Source: Stagnihabitans lacustris (GTDB lineage: Bacteria > Pseudomonadota > Alphaproteobacteria > Rhodobacterales > Rhodobacteraceae). From it: 64,000 nucleotides of DNA. The notes beneath the pieces were generated by a model. That model was not told the DNA's origin, searched no databases, and worked only from the letters and a program-made list of their open reading frames with translations. Of this stretch, positions 19,007 to 27,004 are shown piece after piece (position 1 is the stretch's first letter; every line of letters begins with the position of its first letter). Both the position numbers and the translations under genes were made by a program. The DNA is taken from contig NZ_JAPDGS010000010.1 of NCBI RefSeq assembly GCF_025950525.1, forward strand, positions 1-64,000, read 5' to 3'.

Positions 19007-20065
19007 ATGCCCGACATGCGCTTTGCCCCTCCGAATCCGATCAGGATCGCCGACCGTTCGGCGGGGCTGAATGCTGTCTCGGTGCGGGGTCACAACGAAA
19101 GGCTGGTCCTGTCGCTGTTGTTGCGTCATGGCGGCATGTCGCGGATGGCCTTGGGGGAAAAGTCGGGGCTTTCGGCGCAGACGGTTTCGGTCATCGTGCG
19201 CTCGATGGAGAAAGAGGGCCTGATCGCCAGCGGCGAGGCGCAAAAGGGCCGGGTCGGGCCGCCGACGATTCCGGTGTCGCTGAATGCCGATGGGGTCAGC
19301 GCGGTGGGGATCAGCGTCGGCTTTCGCAAGACCGATGTCGTGCTGATCGACTTTCTGGGCCATGTCACGGCCTCGGCCGAACTGGCGCATGAGACTTTGG
19401 GATATCACCATGTCCATCCGCAGATCTTTGCGACCGTCTCGGGGCTGATCCGCGCCTTGCCCAAACGCAAGCAGGACCGGATCGCGGGGATCGGTCTGGC
19501 CCTGCCCGACGGGTTCGAGGATTCGCCCGAGCTGGCCCAGCTGCAAGGCCAGCTGGAGACGCTGGGCCTTGAGGTCTTCGTGCAAAACGACGTGACCTCG
19601 GCTGCGGCGGGGGAAAGCATGTTCGGGGCGGCGCGACCGCTGGAAAACTACCTGTTCTTTTACGTCGGCGCCCATGTCCATTCGCGGTTGATCTTGAACC
19701 ACCACATCCTGCGCAGCGGGGTGAATGCCAGCTATGATGTGGGTCTGCTGGAGCTTGAACGGCGGCTGGGGTCGAATGCGGCGACCAGCGCGGAGTTCTG
19801 GAAAACCGCCCTGGGGCCCGCGACCGATGCGCCGGTCCAAGCCTGGATCGAAGACTGCGGCGCCCTGATCCAGGACAAGGCGGCACAGGCCAACCAATTC
19901 GTGCAGGTCGACACCGTCGTCGTCTCGTCCTATCTGCCGCGCCCGCTGATCGAGGGGTTGTGCGACACGCTTGGGGCCTTGAAAGGCGTCGTGGGCGAGG
20001 TGGCCCAGGCGCCCAAAGCTGTGGGCGCCGCGAGCCTGGCGTTCTCGTCCCGGTTCTTGATCTAA
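19007..20065 (+). CDS. ROK family transcriptional regulator with degenerate sugar-kinase domain
   Basis: A 352-residue regulator. The N-terminal winged helix reads NERLVLSLLLRHGGMSRMAL, then LSAQTVSVIVRSMEKEGL. The C-terminal ROK fold retains GIGLALPDG and VQNDVTSAAAGE but lacks the usual zinc-binding Cys-rich motif and the full kinase signature, so it probably senses ligand without phosphorylating it. It lies downstream of one esterase gene and divergent from the importer operon, and is the likely local repressor. Confidence 0.88.
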   Translation: MPDMRFAPPNPIRIADRSAGLNAVSVRGHNERLVLSLLLRHGGMSRMALGEKSGLSAQTVSVIVRSMEKEGLIASGEAQKGRVGPPTIPVSLNADGVSAVGISVGFRKTDVVLIDFLGHVTASAELAHETLGYHHVHPQIFATVSGLIRALPKRKQDRIAGIGLALPDGFEDSPELAQLQGQLETLGLEVFVQNDVTSAAAGESMFGAARPLENYLFFYVGAHVHSRLILNHHILRSGVNASYDVGLLELERRLGSNAATSAEFWKTALGPATDAPVQAWIEDCGALIQDKAAQANQFVQVDTVVVSSYLPRPLIEGLCDTLGALKGVVGEVAQAPKAVGAASLAFSSRFLI

Positions 20066-20355
20066 GACTTGGCCTTGTTGGCGCTGACCCGGTCGCCATG
20101 AACCGGACTTGGCGGCACCAAAGTGTGATCCTGCCCCAGACGGGCCGGGGGAAAAGGCGGCTGCTCACATCAGGGGCCTACCTGTGTTCAAACCTTGAGC
20201 AATGCGCCTCCTGCCACCAAGCCCCGACCAACCTGACCCTACGGCAACCGGGCAGTTCTTGATCCTGATCAAAGTCTTGCGCTCGATTCGTGGCACCTTC
20301 CGCCCCAAGACCCTGATCGCCCCGAAACACTGTTCCCTGACGCGCGAGACTTGCC

Positions 20356-21363
20356 ATGAAATCCCTTCGCCCCCTTGTCGTTGGCGCCCTGATCCTTGCG
20401 GCACTTGCCGCGGCGGGCTGGTCGTGGTGGCAGGCCAGCATCTCCAGCCTGCCCTTGGGACTTGCCTCGGGCAATGGCCGGCTTGAGGCCGAAGAGATCG
20501 ACATCGCCACCACGATCGCCGGCCGCGTGGCCCAGGTCCAGGTCGAGGAGGGCGCCTTGGTGCAGCAAGGCCAGGTCCTGGCCGTGATCGACACCGCCGA
20601 TCTTGCGGCGCAATTGACCCGCGCCGAGGCCGAGGCCAAGGGGACCGAGGCGCAGGTGGACCAGGTTCAGGCGCTGATCTCGCAACGCCAGGCCGAGCGC
20701 GCCTATGCCGCCCAAGAGCATGACCGCGCCCAGGAGCTGACCCAACGCGGCGTCCAAAGCCAATCGGTAAGCGATGCCAAGAAGGCCGCGCTGGACACGG
20801 CCGAGGCGACCTTGGCTTCAGCCCTTGCCCAACTGGACACCGCCAAGCGCAGCGTCGAGGCGGCCTATGCCCTGGTCGGCCAATACAAGACCCAGATCGC
20901 GGACGCGACGCTGACATCTCCGGTTCTGGGGCGGGTGCTTTACCGGCTGGCCCAACCCGGCGAGATCCTGGCTGCGGGCGGCAAGGTGCTGACCGTGCTG
21001 GACCTCTCGCAGGTCTATATGGAGATCTTCTTGCCCGCGGACCAGGCCGCCGCCACCGCCATCGGCGCCGAGGCGCGGATCCGCATCGACAGCATCGACT
21101 ATGCGATCCCGGCCTATGTCAGCTTCGTGGCTCCCGAGGCGCAATTCACCCCCAAACAGGTCGAAACCGCCAGCGAGCGCGAAAAGCTGATGTTCCGCGT
21201 CAAGGTCCGCCTGCCCGAAGAGCTGGTGCAGGCCTATATCGACCAGGTCAAGACCGGGGTCCGGGGCGAGGCTTTCATCAAGCTTTCGGGCGCCGAGGAC
21301 ATGGCCTGGCCCGCGCAATTCGTGGGCCAGCCGATCCCCGCAGCCGCCCTGCCGGGGAATTGA
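20356..21363 (+). CDS. HlyD-family membrane fusion protein (YhiI/YbhG type)
   Basis: A 335-residue periplasmic adaptor with one N-terminal membrane helix (about residues 7-25), a split biotinyl-lipoyl domain (NGRLEAEEIDIATTIAGRV and ADATLTSPVLGRVLYRLAQP) and an alpha-helical hairpin in between with many Gln, Ala and Glu residues. It would link an inner-membrane ABC exporter to an outer-membrane channel. The ABC fusion gene begins one base after its stop. Order and types match the E. coli yhiI-rbbA-yhhJ cluster. Confidence 0.9.
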   Translation: MKSLRPLVVGALILAALAAAGWSWWQASISSLPLGLASGNGRLEAEEIDIATTIAGRVAQVQVEEGALVQQGQVLAVIDTADLAAQLTRAEAEAKGTEAQVDQVQALISQRQAERAYAAQEHDRAQELTQRGVQSQSVSDAKKAALDTAEATLASALAQLDTAKRSVEAAYALVGQYKTQIADATLTSPVLGRVLYRLAQPGEILAAGGKVLTVLDLSQVYMEIFLPADQAAATAIGAEARIRIDSIDYAIPAYVSFVAPEAQFTPKQVETASEREKLMFRVKVRLPEELVQAYIDQVKTGVRGEAFIKLSGAEDMAWPAQFVGQPIPAAALPGN

Positions 21364-21364
21364 G

Positions 21365-24067
21365 ATGACGCCGCTTTGGGTCGCCCGGGTGGCGGGCCTT
21401 GGCCATGTCTACGGCCAGGCGGTCGGGATTTCGGATGTGACGCTGGACCTGCCAGCGGGGCAGATGCTGGGGCTGATCGGGCCTGATGGCGTGGGGAAAT
21501 CGACGCTTCTGGGGCTTTTGGCCGGGGCGCGGCGGATCCAGACCGGCCAGGTCGAGGTGCTGGGCGGCTCGATGGCCGAGCGCAGCCACCGCGACAGCGC
21601 CTTTCGCCGCATCGCCTATATGCCGCAGGGTCTGGGCAAGAACCTTTATGCCGATCTCAGCGTGCAAGAGAACCTGGATTTCTTTGGCAGGCTTTTTGGC
21701 CATGACGCGCCCGAGCGCGCGCGCCGCACCGAAAGGCTTTTGCAGGCCACCGGCCTTGCGCCCTTTGCCAGCCGCCCCGCAGCCAAGCTTTCGGGCGGGA
21801 TGAAGCAAAAGCTGGGCCTGTGCTGCGCGCTGATCCATGACCCGGATTTCCTGATCCTGGACGAGCCCACAACCGGGGTCGACCCCCTGTCGCGCGGGCA
21901 GTTCTGGGAGCTGATCGCGGCGATCCGCAAGGACCGCCCGGGGATGAGCGTCCTGGTCTCGACCGCCTATATGGAGGAGGCCGAGCGTTTCGACTGGCTG
22001 GCCGCGATGGATGGAGGGCGCATCCTGGCCACCGGCTCTCCGGCCCAGCTGCGCGCGGCCACCGGGACCGCGACGCTTGAGGCGGCTTTCGTGGCGCTTT
22101 TGCCGCCCGAGAAACAGCCCCGGGGCGCGGCTCTGACCATCCCGGCCTTTGTCCGGCAAGACGGCGGCCCCGCCATCGTCGCCCGCCACCTGACCCGCAG
22201 TTTTGGCGATTTCACCGCCGTCAGCGATGTCAGCTTTCAGATCGAACGCGGCGAGATCTTTGGCTTTCTGGGCTCGAACGGCTGCGGCAAGACCACGACG
22301 ATGAAGATGCTGACCGGGCTCTTGCCTGCCACTTCGGGCGAAGCGCTGGTCTTTGGCAGCCCCGCCGATGCGGGCAATCTTGCGACCCGCAAGCGTGTGG
22401 GCTTCATGTCGCAGAACTTCTCGCTTTATGGCGAGCTGACCTTGCGCCAGAACCTTGACCTGCATGCGCGGCTTTTTCACTTGGACGGGCCTACCATCGC
22501 CCCGCGCATCGCCGAGCTTCTCGCGGATTTCGGCCTGCTGCCTTTTGCCGACAGCTTTGCGGCCGACCTGCCGCTGGGCCTGCGCCAAAGGCTGTCCCTG
22601 GCCTGCGCGATCATCCACCGCCCCGAGATGCTGATCCTGGACGAGCCCACCTCGGGCGTCGATCCGGTGGCCCGCGATGGCTTTTGGGCGCTTTTGGTGC
22701 GGCTGTCGCGGCAGGACCGGGTCACGATCTTTATCTCGACGCATTTCATGAACGAGGCGATGCGCTGCGACCGGGTGTCGCTGATGCATGCCGGGCGGGT
22801 GCTGGTCCATGATACGCCCGAAAACCTGGCCCGGGGCGGCTCGCTGGAAGAGACCTTCATCCGCCAGATCCGGGCGGCCAGCGCAGAGGCCGAGGTCAGC
22901 CCCCCGCCGGCGGCAAGTCCGCAATCCCTGCCCGGCATCCAGACCCATCCCGGCCTGACCCGGCTTTTCGCCGTCGCCCGTCGCGAGATGCTGGAGCTGA
23001 TGCGCGACCGGGTCCGGATGGCCTTTGCGCTTTTGGGCTCCATGGTGCTGATGCTGCTCTTTGCCTTCGGCATCTCGACCGATACGTCGAATCTGCGCTT
23101 TGCGGCGCTGGACCAGGACCAGAGCCCGCAAAGCCGGGCCTATCTGGCCGAATTCGAGGGCTCGTCCTATTTCACCCGCCAGGCCGATCTGACCAGCGAA
23201 GCCGATCTGCAACGTCGCATGGTGACGGGCGAGACGAGTCTTGGGCTTGAGATCCCCGCAGGCTTTGGCCGCGCGCTGACCTCGGGGCAAAAGACCTCGG
23301 TTGCCGCTTGGATCGACGGGGCCAACCCGCAAAGGGCCGCGGTGATCGAGGGCTATGTGCAAGGTGTCCATGCCGGGTTCCTGACGGCGCGGGCCAGGGC
23401 TGCGGGTCTGCGCGCGACGGCGCTGGTCACGATTGCGCCGCGCTATCGCTATAACCCCAGCTTTGCCTCGCTGCCCTCGATCGCCCCGGCGGTGCCGGCG
23501 ATCCTCTTGATGCTGTTTCCCGCGATCTTGATGGCGGTCTCGGTCGCCCGCGAAAGCGAGGTCGGCACGATCACCAACTTTTACGTCACCCCCACGACGC
23601 GGCTGGAGTTCCTTTTGGGCAAGCAGCTGCCCTATATCGCTGTGGGCTTTGCCAATTGGGTGATCCTGACCGCGATGACCGTCCTCGTCTTTGGCGTGCC
23701 GCTCAAGGGATCGGGCCTGGCCCTGGGGCTGGGCGCATTGGCCTATGTCTTTGCCTCGACCGGCTTTGGCCTGATCATCGCGGTCTTTGTCCGCAGCCAG
23801 GTTGCGGCGGTCTTTGCCACGATGGTGCTGGCCATGCTGCCCACGGTGCAATTCTCGGGGCTGACGCAGCCGGTCAACACGCTGGAGGGCGCGGCTTGGG
23901 TGATGGGGCAGTTGTGGCCCGCGACCTATTTCATGCAGATCAGCCTGGGGGCCTTTGCCAAGGGTCTGGGCTTTGCCGCGCTGGCAGGCAACATCCTCGT
24001 GATCGCGGCCTTTGGCCCGGTCTTTCTGGGCCTGGCCAGCCTGCTTTTGACCAAGCAGGAGCGATAG
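21365..24067 (+). CDS. rbbA: RbbA-like protein: two ABC ATPase domains fused to an ABC-2 permease
   Basis: A 900-residue fusion, close to the length of E. coli RbbA. ATPase 1 (about residues 1-230) has GPDGVGKST, LSGGMKQKLGL and LILDEPTTGVDP. ATPase 2 (about 275-490) has GSNGCGKTT, LPLGLRQRLSLAC and LILDEPTSGVDP. The last 400 residues form an ABC-2 type permease with a large extracytoplasmic loop between the first helix and a bundle of five. E. coli RbbA was described as ribosome-associated, but here the setting is clearly an exporter operon. Substrate unknown. Confidence 0.92.
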   Translation: MTPLWVARVAGLGHVYGQAVGISDVTLDLPAGQMLGLIGPDGVGKSTLLGLLAGARRIQTGQVEVLGGSMAERSHRDSAFRRIAYMPQGLGKNLYADLSVQENLDFFGRLFGHDAPERARRTERLLQATGLAPFASRPAAKLSGGMKQKLGLCCALIHDPDFLILDEPTTGVDPLSRGQFWELIAAIRKDRPGMSVLVSTAYMEEAERFDWLAAMDGGRILATGSPAQLRAATGTATLEAAFVALLPPEKQPRGAALTIPAFVRQDGGPAIVARHLTRSFGDFTAVSDVSFQIERGEIFGFLGSNGCGKTTTMKMLTGLLPATSGEALVFGSPADAGNLATRKRVGFMSQNFSLYGELTLRQNLDLHARLFHLDGPTIAPRIAELLADFGLLPFADSFAADLPLGLRQRLSLACAIIHRPEMLILDEPTSGVDPVARDGFWALLVRLSRQDRVTIFISTHFMNEAMRCDRVSLMHAGRVLVHDTPENLARGGSLEETFIRQIRAASAEAEVSPPPAASPQSLPGIQTHPGLTRLFAVARREMLELMRDRVRMAFALLGSMVLMLLFAFGISTDTSNLRFAALDQDQSPQSRAYLAEFEGSSYFTRQADLTSEADLQRRMVTGETSLGLEIPAGFGRALTSGQKTSVAAWIDGANPQRAAVIEGYVQGVHAGFLTARARAAGLRATALVTIAPRYRYNPSFASLPSIAPAVPAILLMLFPAILMAVSVARESEVGTITNFYVTPTTRLEFLLGKQLPYIAVGFANWVILTAMTVLVFGVPLKGSGLALGLGALAYVFASTGFGLIIAVFVRSQVAAVFATMVLAMLPTVQFSGLTQPVNTLEGAAWVMGQLWPATYFMQISLGAFAKGLGFAALAGNILVIAAFGPVFLGLASLLLTKQER

Positions 24068-24068
24068 G

Positions 24069-25181
24069 ATGCGCAACATCTTCTGGCTTGCCGTCAAAGA
24101 GCTGCGCAGCCTGTGGCGCGATGCATTGTTGCTGGTTCTGGTGGTCTATGCCTTTGGGCCGGGGATCTATATCGAAAGCACCAGCGCCCCCGAGACCCTG
24201 TCCAAAGCCGCCGTCACCTTCGTCGACGAGGATCGCTCAAGCCTCAGCCGCGCCTTGCAGACGGCGCTTTATCCGCCGCATTACCTGACGCCGCAGACCA
24301 CGACGGCCGATCAGATCGACCGCCTGATGGATTGGGGCGAGACGACCTTCGTGGTGGTGATCCCCCATGGCTTCGAGGCCGACGTCCGGGCCGGGCGCGC
24401 GCCCGCCTTGCAGATCAACATCGACGCGACCAAGACCCAGGCCGCGGCCGTGGGGGTGGGCTATCTGACCGCAAGCTTCACCCAAGAGATCGCCCGTTTC
24501 GCAGCCCGGGCCGATGTCGCAAGCCCGCAGGCCCTGGACCTGGTGGTGCGCCGGTCCTTCAATCCTGCCGGCACCGAGGTCTGGTTGCGGGCGATTTCCG
24601 GGCTTTTGAACCAGCTGTCGATGCTGACCATCGTCCTGACTGGCGCCGCCCTGATCCGCGAGCGCGAACACGGCACGATCGAACATCTGCTTGTCATGCC
24701 GCTGACCGCCACCGAAATCGCGCTTTCCAAGGTCCTGGCCAATGGGCTGGTGATCTTTCTGGCCTTCAGCTTTTCGCTGTTCACCGTGGTCTAGGGCCTG
24801 TTGCAAGTCCCCTTCGCGGGCTCCGAGGCCCTGCTTTTGGGCGGCACCGTGGTTTACCTTTTTGCCGCCGCCTCGATCGGCATCCTTTTGGGGATCTTGG
24901 CGCGGACCATGGCGCAATTCGCGCTGCTGATCTTGCTGGTCATCATGCCGATGATGCTTTTGTCGGGCGGATCGACCCCGGTGGAAAGCCAGCCCGCCTG
25001 GTTGCAGCCCCTGACCTGGTTGCTGCCGTCGCGGCATTACATGGATTTCGCCATCTCGATCACCTATCGCGGGGCGGATCTGTCGATGGTCTGGCCCGAG
25101 TTCCTCTGGACCTTCCTTCTGGGCGGCGCCTTCCTGGTGCTGAGCCTCGTGCTGTTCCGCCGCTCGGTCGCGGGGGGTTAG
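24069..25181 (+). pseudogene. ABC-2 permease (YhhJ type) interrupted by an in-frame amber codon
   Basis: A 370-residue YhhJ-like permease frame is broken by a single TAG at 24792-24794, after residue 241. Both sides are in the same frame and both match the family: before it KVLANGLVIFLAFSFSLF, after it LLQVPFAGSEALLLGG and the last helices. One G-to-A change in a TGG codon would explain it. The 5' part alone lacks about three C-terminal helices and would probably not function. Alternatives are a sequencing error or amber suppression. The gene begins one base after rbbA and its end is two bases from the convergent regulator gene. Confidence 0.8.
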
Positions 25182-25183
25182 GG

Positions 25184-25690
25184 TCAGCCTTTCGCGGCCA
25201 GATCCTTTGCGGCCGCGTCCAGCATCGCGACCATGACACCATAGAACCTGGCGTAATGCGCCAGACGCTTGGCGGCGCCCGTGTTCTGCGGGTCGATCTC
25301 GGACAGCGAGGCGTCGATCTCGGCCCGGGTCTTTTGCAGACCGGCGGCAAGGGTTTTCAGCATGTCGGGATAGGGGTTCTCGATCAGCTGGAAGAAGTCC
25401 TGCCTTTGGCCCGGCCGCCCCACCCGCTTGATCAGCCGGCGGTCCTCCAGGATGCGGGTCGCGGTGCTGATCGAGGCCTTGGAGACCTGCAGTTCGGCGA
25501 CCAAATCGCCAAAGGACCGGGTTTCGCCGTCAAAGAGAAACAGGCCAAAGACCCGCCCCGCAATACGCGGCACGCCGTCCGATTGCAGGAACAGGCCGAC
25601 CTTCTCGATGAATTCCTCCCGAACCTCGGCTTGATCCCGCATGCCCCGACTTATCCCCTGCAAATTTTCGGCCCTTGGGTCATAGTTCAT
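25184..25690 (-). CDS. GbsR/MarR-type winged-helix transcriptional regulator
   Basis: A 168-residue regulator with the GbsR-like core FIEKVGLFLQSDGVPRIAGR and FGLFLFDGETRSFGDLVAEL, then a winged helix (VSKASISTATRILEDRRLIK). The C-terminal part is helical and probably dimerises. It sits between two export operons, convergent to the HlyD/RbbA set and divergent from the RND pair, and most likely represses the RND pair from the inverted repeat at 25745-25782. An alternative start at 25642 has AGGGGA further upstream; the longer frame is kept with some doubt. Confidence 0.85.
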   Translation of the reverse strand: MNYDPRAENLQGISRGMRDQAEVREEFIEKVGLFLQSDGVPRIAGRVFGLFLFDGETRSFGDLVAELQVSKASISTATRILEDRRLIKRVGRPGQRQDFFQLIENPYPDMLKTLAAGLQKTRAEIDASLSEIDPQNTGAAKRLAHYARFYGVMVAMLDAAAKDLAAKG

Positions 25691-25744
25691 TCAGATTCGT
25701 CCGCAAGACTGCAAACATCGTGAGGGCCTTGGATCACTTTAGAT

Positions 25745-25782
25745 CAACTTGTTTGTTCAGTCCATGCTAAACAAACAAGTTG
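25745..25782. promoter_or_regulatory. Perfect 13-bp inverted repeat, operator of the RND efflux operon
   Basis: CAACTTGTTTGTT (25745-25757) and its exact complement (25770-25782) are separated by 12 bases. It lies in an AT-rich stretch between the GbsR-type regulator gene and the RND operon. Length, symmetry and position fit a dimeric regulator site controlling both directions. Regulator assignment is inference. Confidence 0.65.
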
Positions 25783-25852
25783 ACGGACGCCCCCGCCCTG
25801 CCCTATCCCCCGCCTTGCCCTATCCAAGACCAAACCAGACCGGAGACCTGTC

Positions 25853-27004
25853 ATGCCCTTTCCCCGCAGCCTTGCCGCCTGGACCCTGGGACTGGCGCTT
25901 ATGCCGATGATCACCCTGGCGCAGACGGCCAAGATCCCGACCGTGACCGTGGCGCCTGCCACGACGGCAGAGGTGGTGGCGCAGGTCTATGTGACAGGCT
26001 CATTGGTCGCGCGGGATGAGGTGCTGATCTTTCCGCAGGTCAGCGGTTTCAGCATCGAAAGCCTGACGGTGCAGGTGGGCGATCAAGTCCAGGCGGGCGA
26101 TGTGCTGGCGACCTTGGCCACCGGCAATCTGGTCGTGCAGCAGACCACGGCCAAGGCAGAGCTGAACCGGACCGTCTCGGCGATCTCGCAGGCGCAAAGC
26201 CAGATTGCCACGGCCCAGGCCGGCCTGACCCAGGCCGAGGCGCAATTGGCCCGGGTCCAGGCGCTGAAGGATCGGGGCGCGGCCACCCAGGCCGACCTTG
26301 ACACCGTGGTGGCTGCGGCCGAACAGGCGCGGGCGGCGCTGGCTTCGGCCAAGGACGGGCTGGCGGTTGCCCAGGCGCAGCGCGACCAGGCCCAGGCGCA
26401 ACTGGACCTGGCCGATCTGAACCTGGAACATGCGCAGATCACGGCGCCGGTCGCGGGCATCATCTCGGCCCGCAACGGCCAGATCGGCGCCATAGCGGCC
26501 TCGGGCGGCGAGCCGATTTACCGGCTGATCGCGGGCGGCGCCGTGGATGTCGAGGGCGAGGTGATCGAAACCGCGCTGGCTGGCCTGGCCATCGGCAACC
26601 CGGTCGCGCTGGACATCGCCAGCATCGGCCCCGTCACCGGCACGGTCACACGGATTGCCCCCACGGTCGATGCCGCCAACCGCATGGCCAAGGTGACGAT
26701 CGAGGTTCCCCCCCAAGCCGGCCTGCGCCCCGGGCTTTTCGCCCGCGGCACGATCGAGACCCTTCGGCACCAGGCCCTGACCATCCCCGCCGCCGCGATC
26801 CAGACCGACAGCGCGGGGACCTATGTCCTGCGCGTCACGGATGGCGTGGTTTCGCATGTGCCGGTGACGGCCGGTCTTTTGTGGCAAGACGCGCGCGAGG
26901 TGCTTTCGGGCTTGGCCGAGGGCGACCTTGTGATTGCCCGCGCCGGGGCCTTCTTTTCGCAGGGCGACGCGGTCAACACGATCACCGAAGGGGCCGCCGA
27001 ATGA
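25853..27004 (+). CDS. RND efflux periplasmic adaptor (AcrA/MexA type)
   Basis: A 383-residue membrane fusion protein with a signal peptide (MPFPRSLAAWTLGLALMPM, cleavage near LAQ), lipoyl half-motifs (IFPQVSGFSIESLTVQVGD and APVAGIISARNGQIGAIA), a coiled-coil hairpin rich in Ala and Gln, and a C-terminal beta domain. It couples the RND pump to an outer-membrane channel, which is not encoded nearby. The stop overlaps the pump gene start by four bases. Confidence 0.93.
   Translation: MPFPRSLAAWTLGLALMPMITLAQTAKIPTVTVAPATTAEVVAQVYVTGSLVARDEVLIFPQVSGFSIESLTVQVGDQVQAGDVLATLATGNLVVQQTTAKAELNRTVSAISQAQSQIATAQAGLTQAEAQLARVQALKDRGAATQADLDTVVAAAEQARAALASAKDGLAVAQAQRDQAQAQLDLADLNLEHAQITAPVAGIISARNGQIGAIAASGGEPIYRLIAGGAVDVEGEVIETALAGLAIGNPVALDIASIGPVTGTVTRIAPTVDAANRMAKVTIEVPPQAGLRPGLFARGTIETLRHQALTIPAAAIQTDSAGTYVLRVTDGVVSHVPVTAGLLWQDAREVLSGLAEGDLVIARAGAFFSQGDAVNTITEGAAE

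Noticed and set aside
21278..24097. 939-codon open frame on the minus strand opposite rbbA
   Set aside because: It is a shadow of the GC-rich codon bias of rbbA, with His/Gln/Gly/Arg-rich low-complexity translation and no recognisable motif. Similar long antisense frames at 4667-6892 and 28144-30135 were rejected for the same reason.
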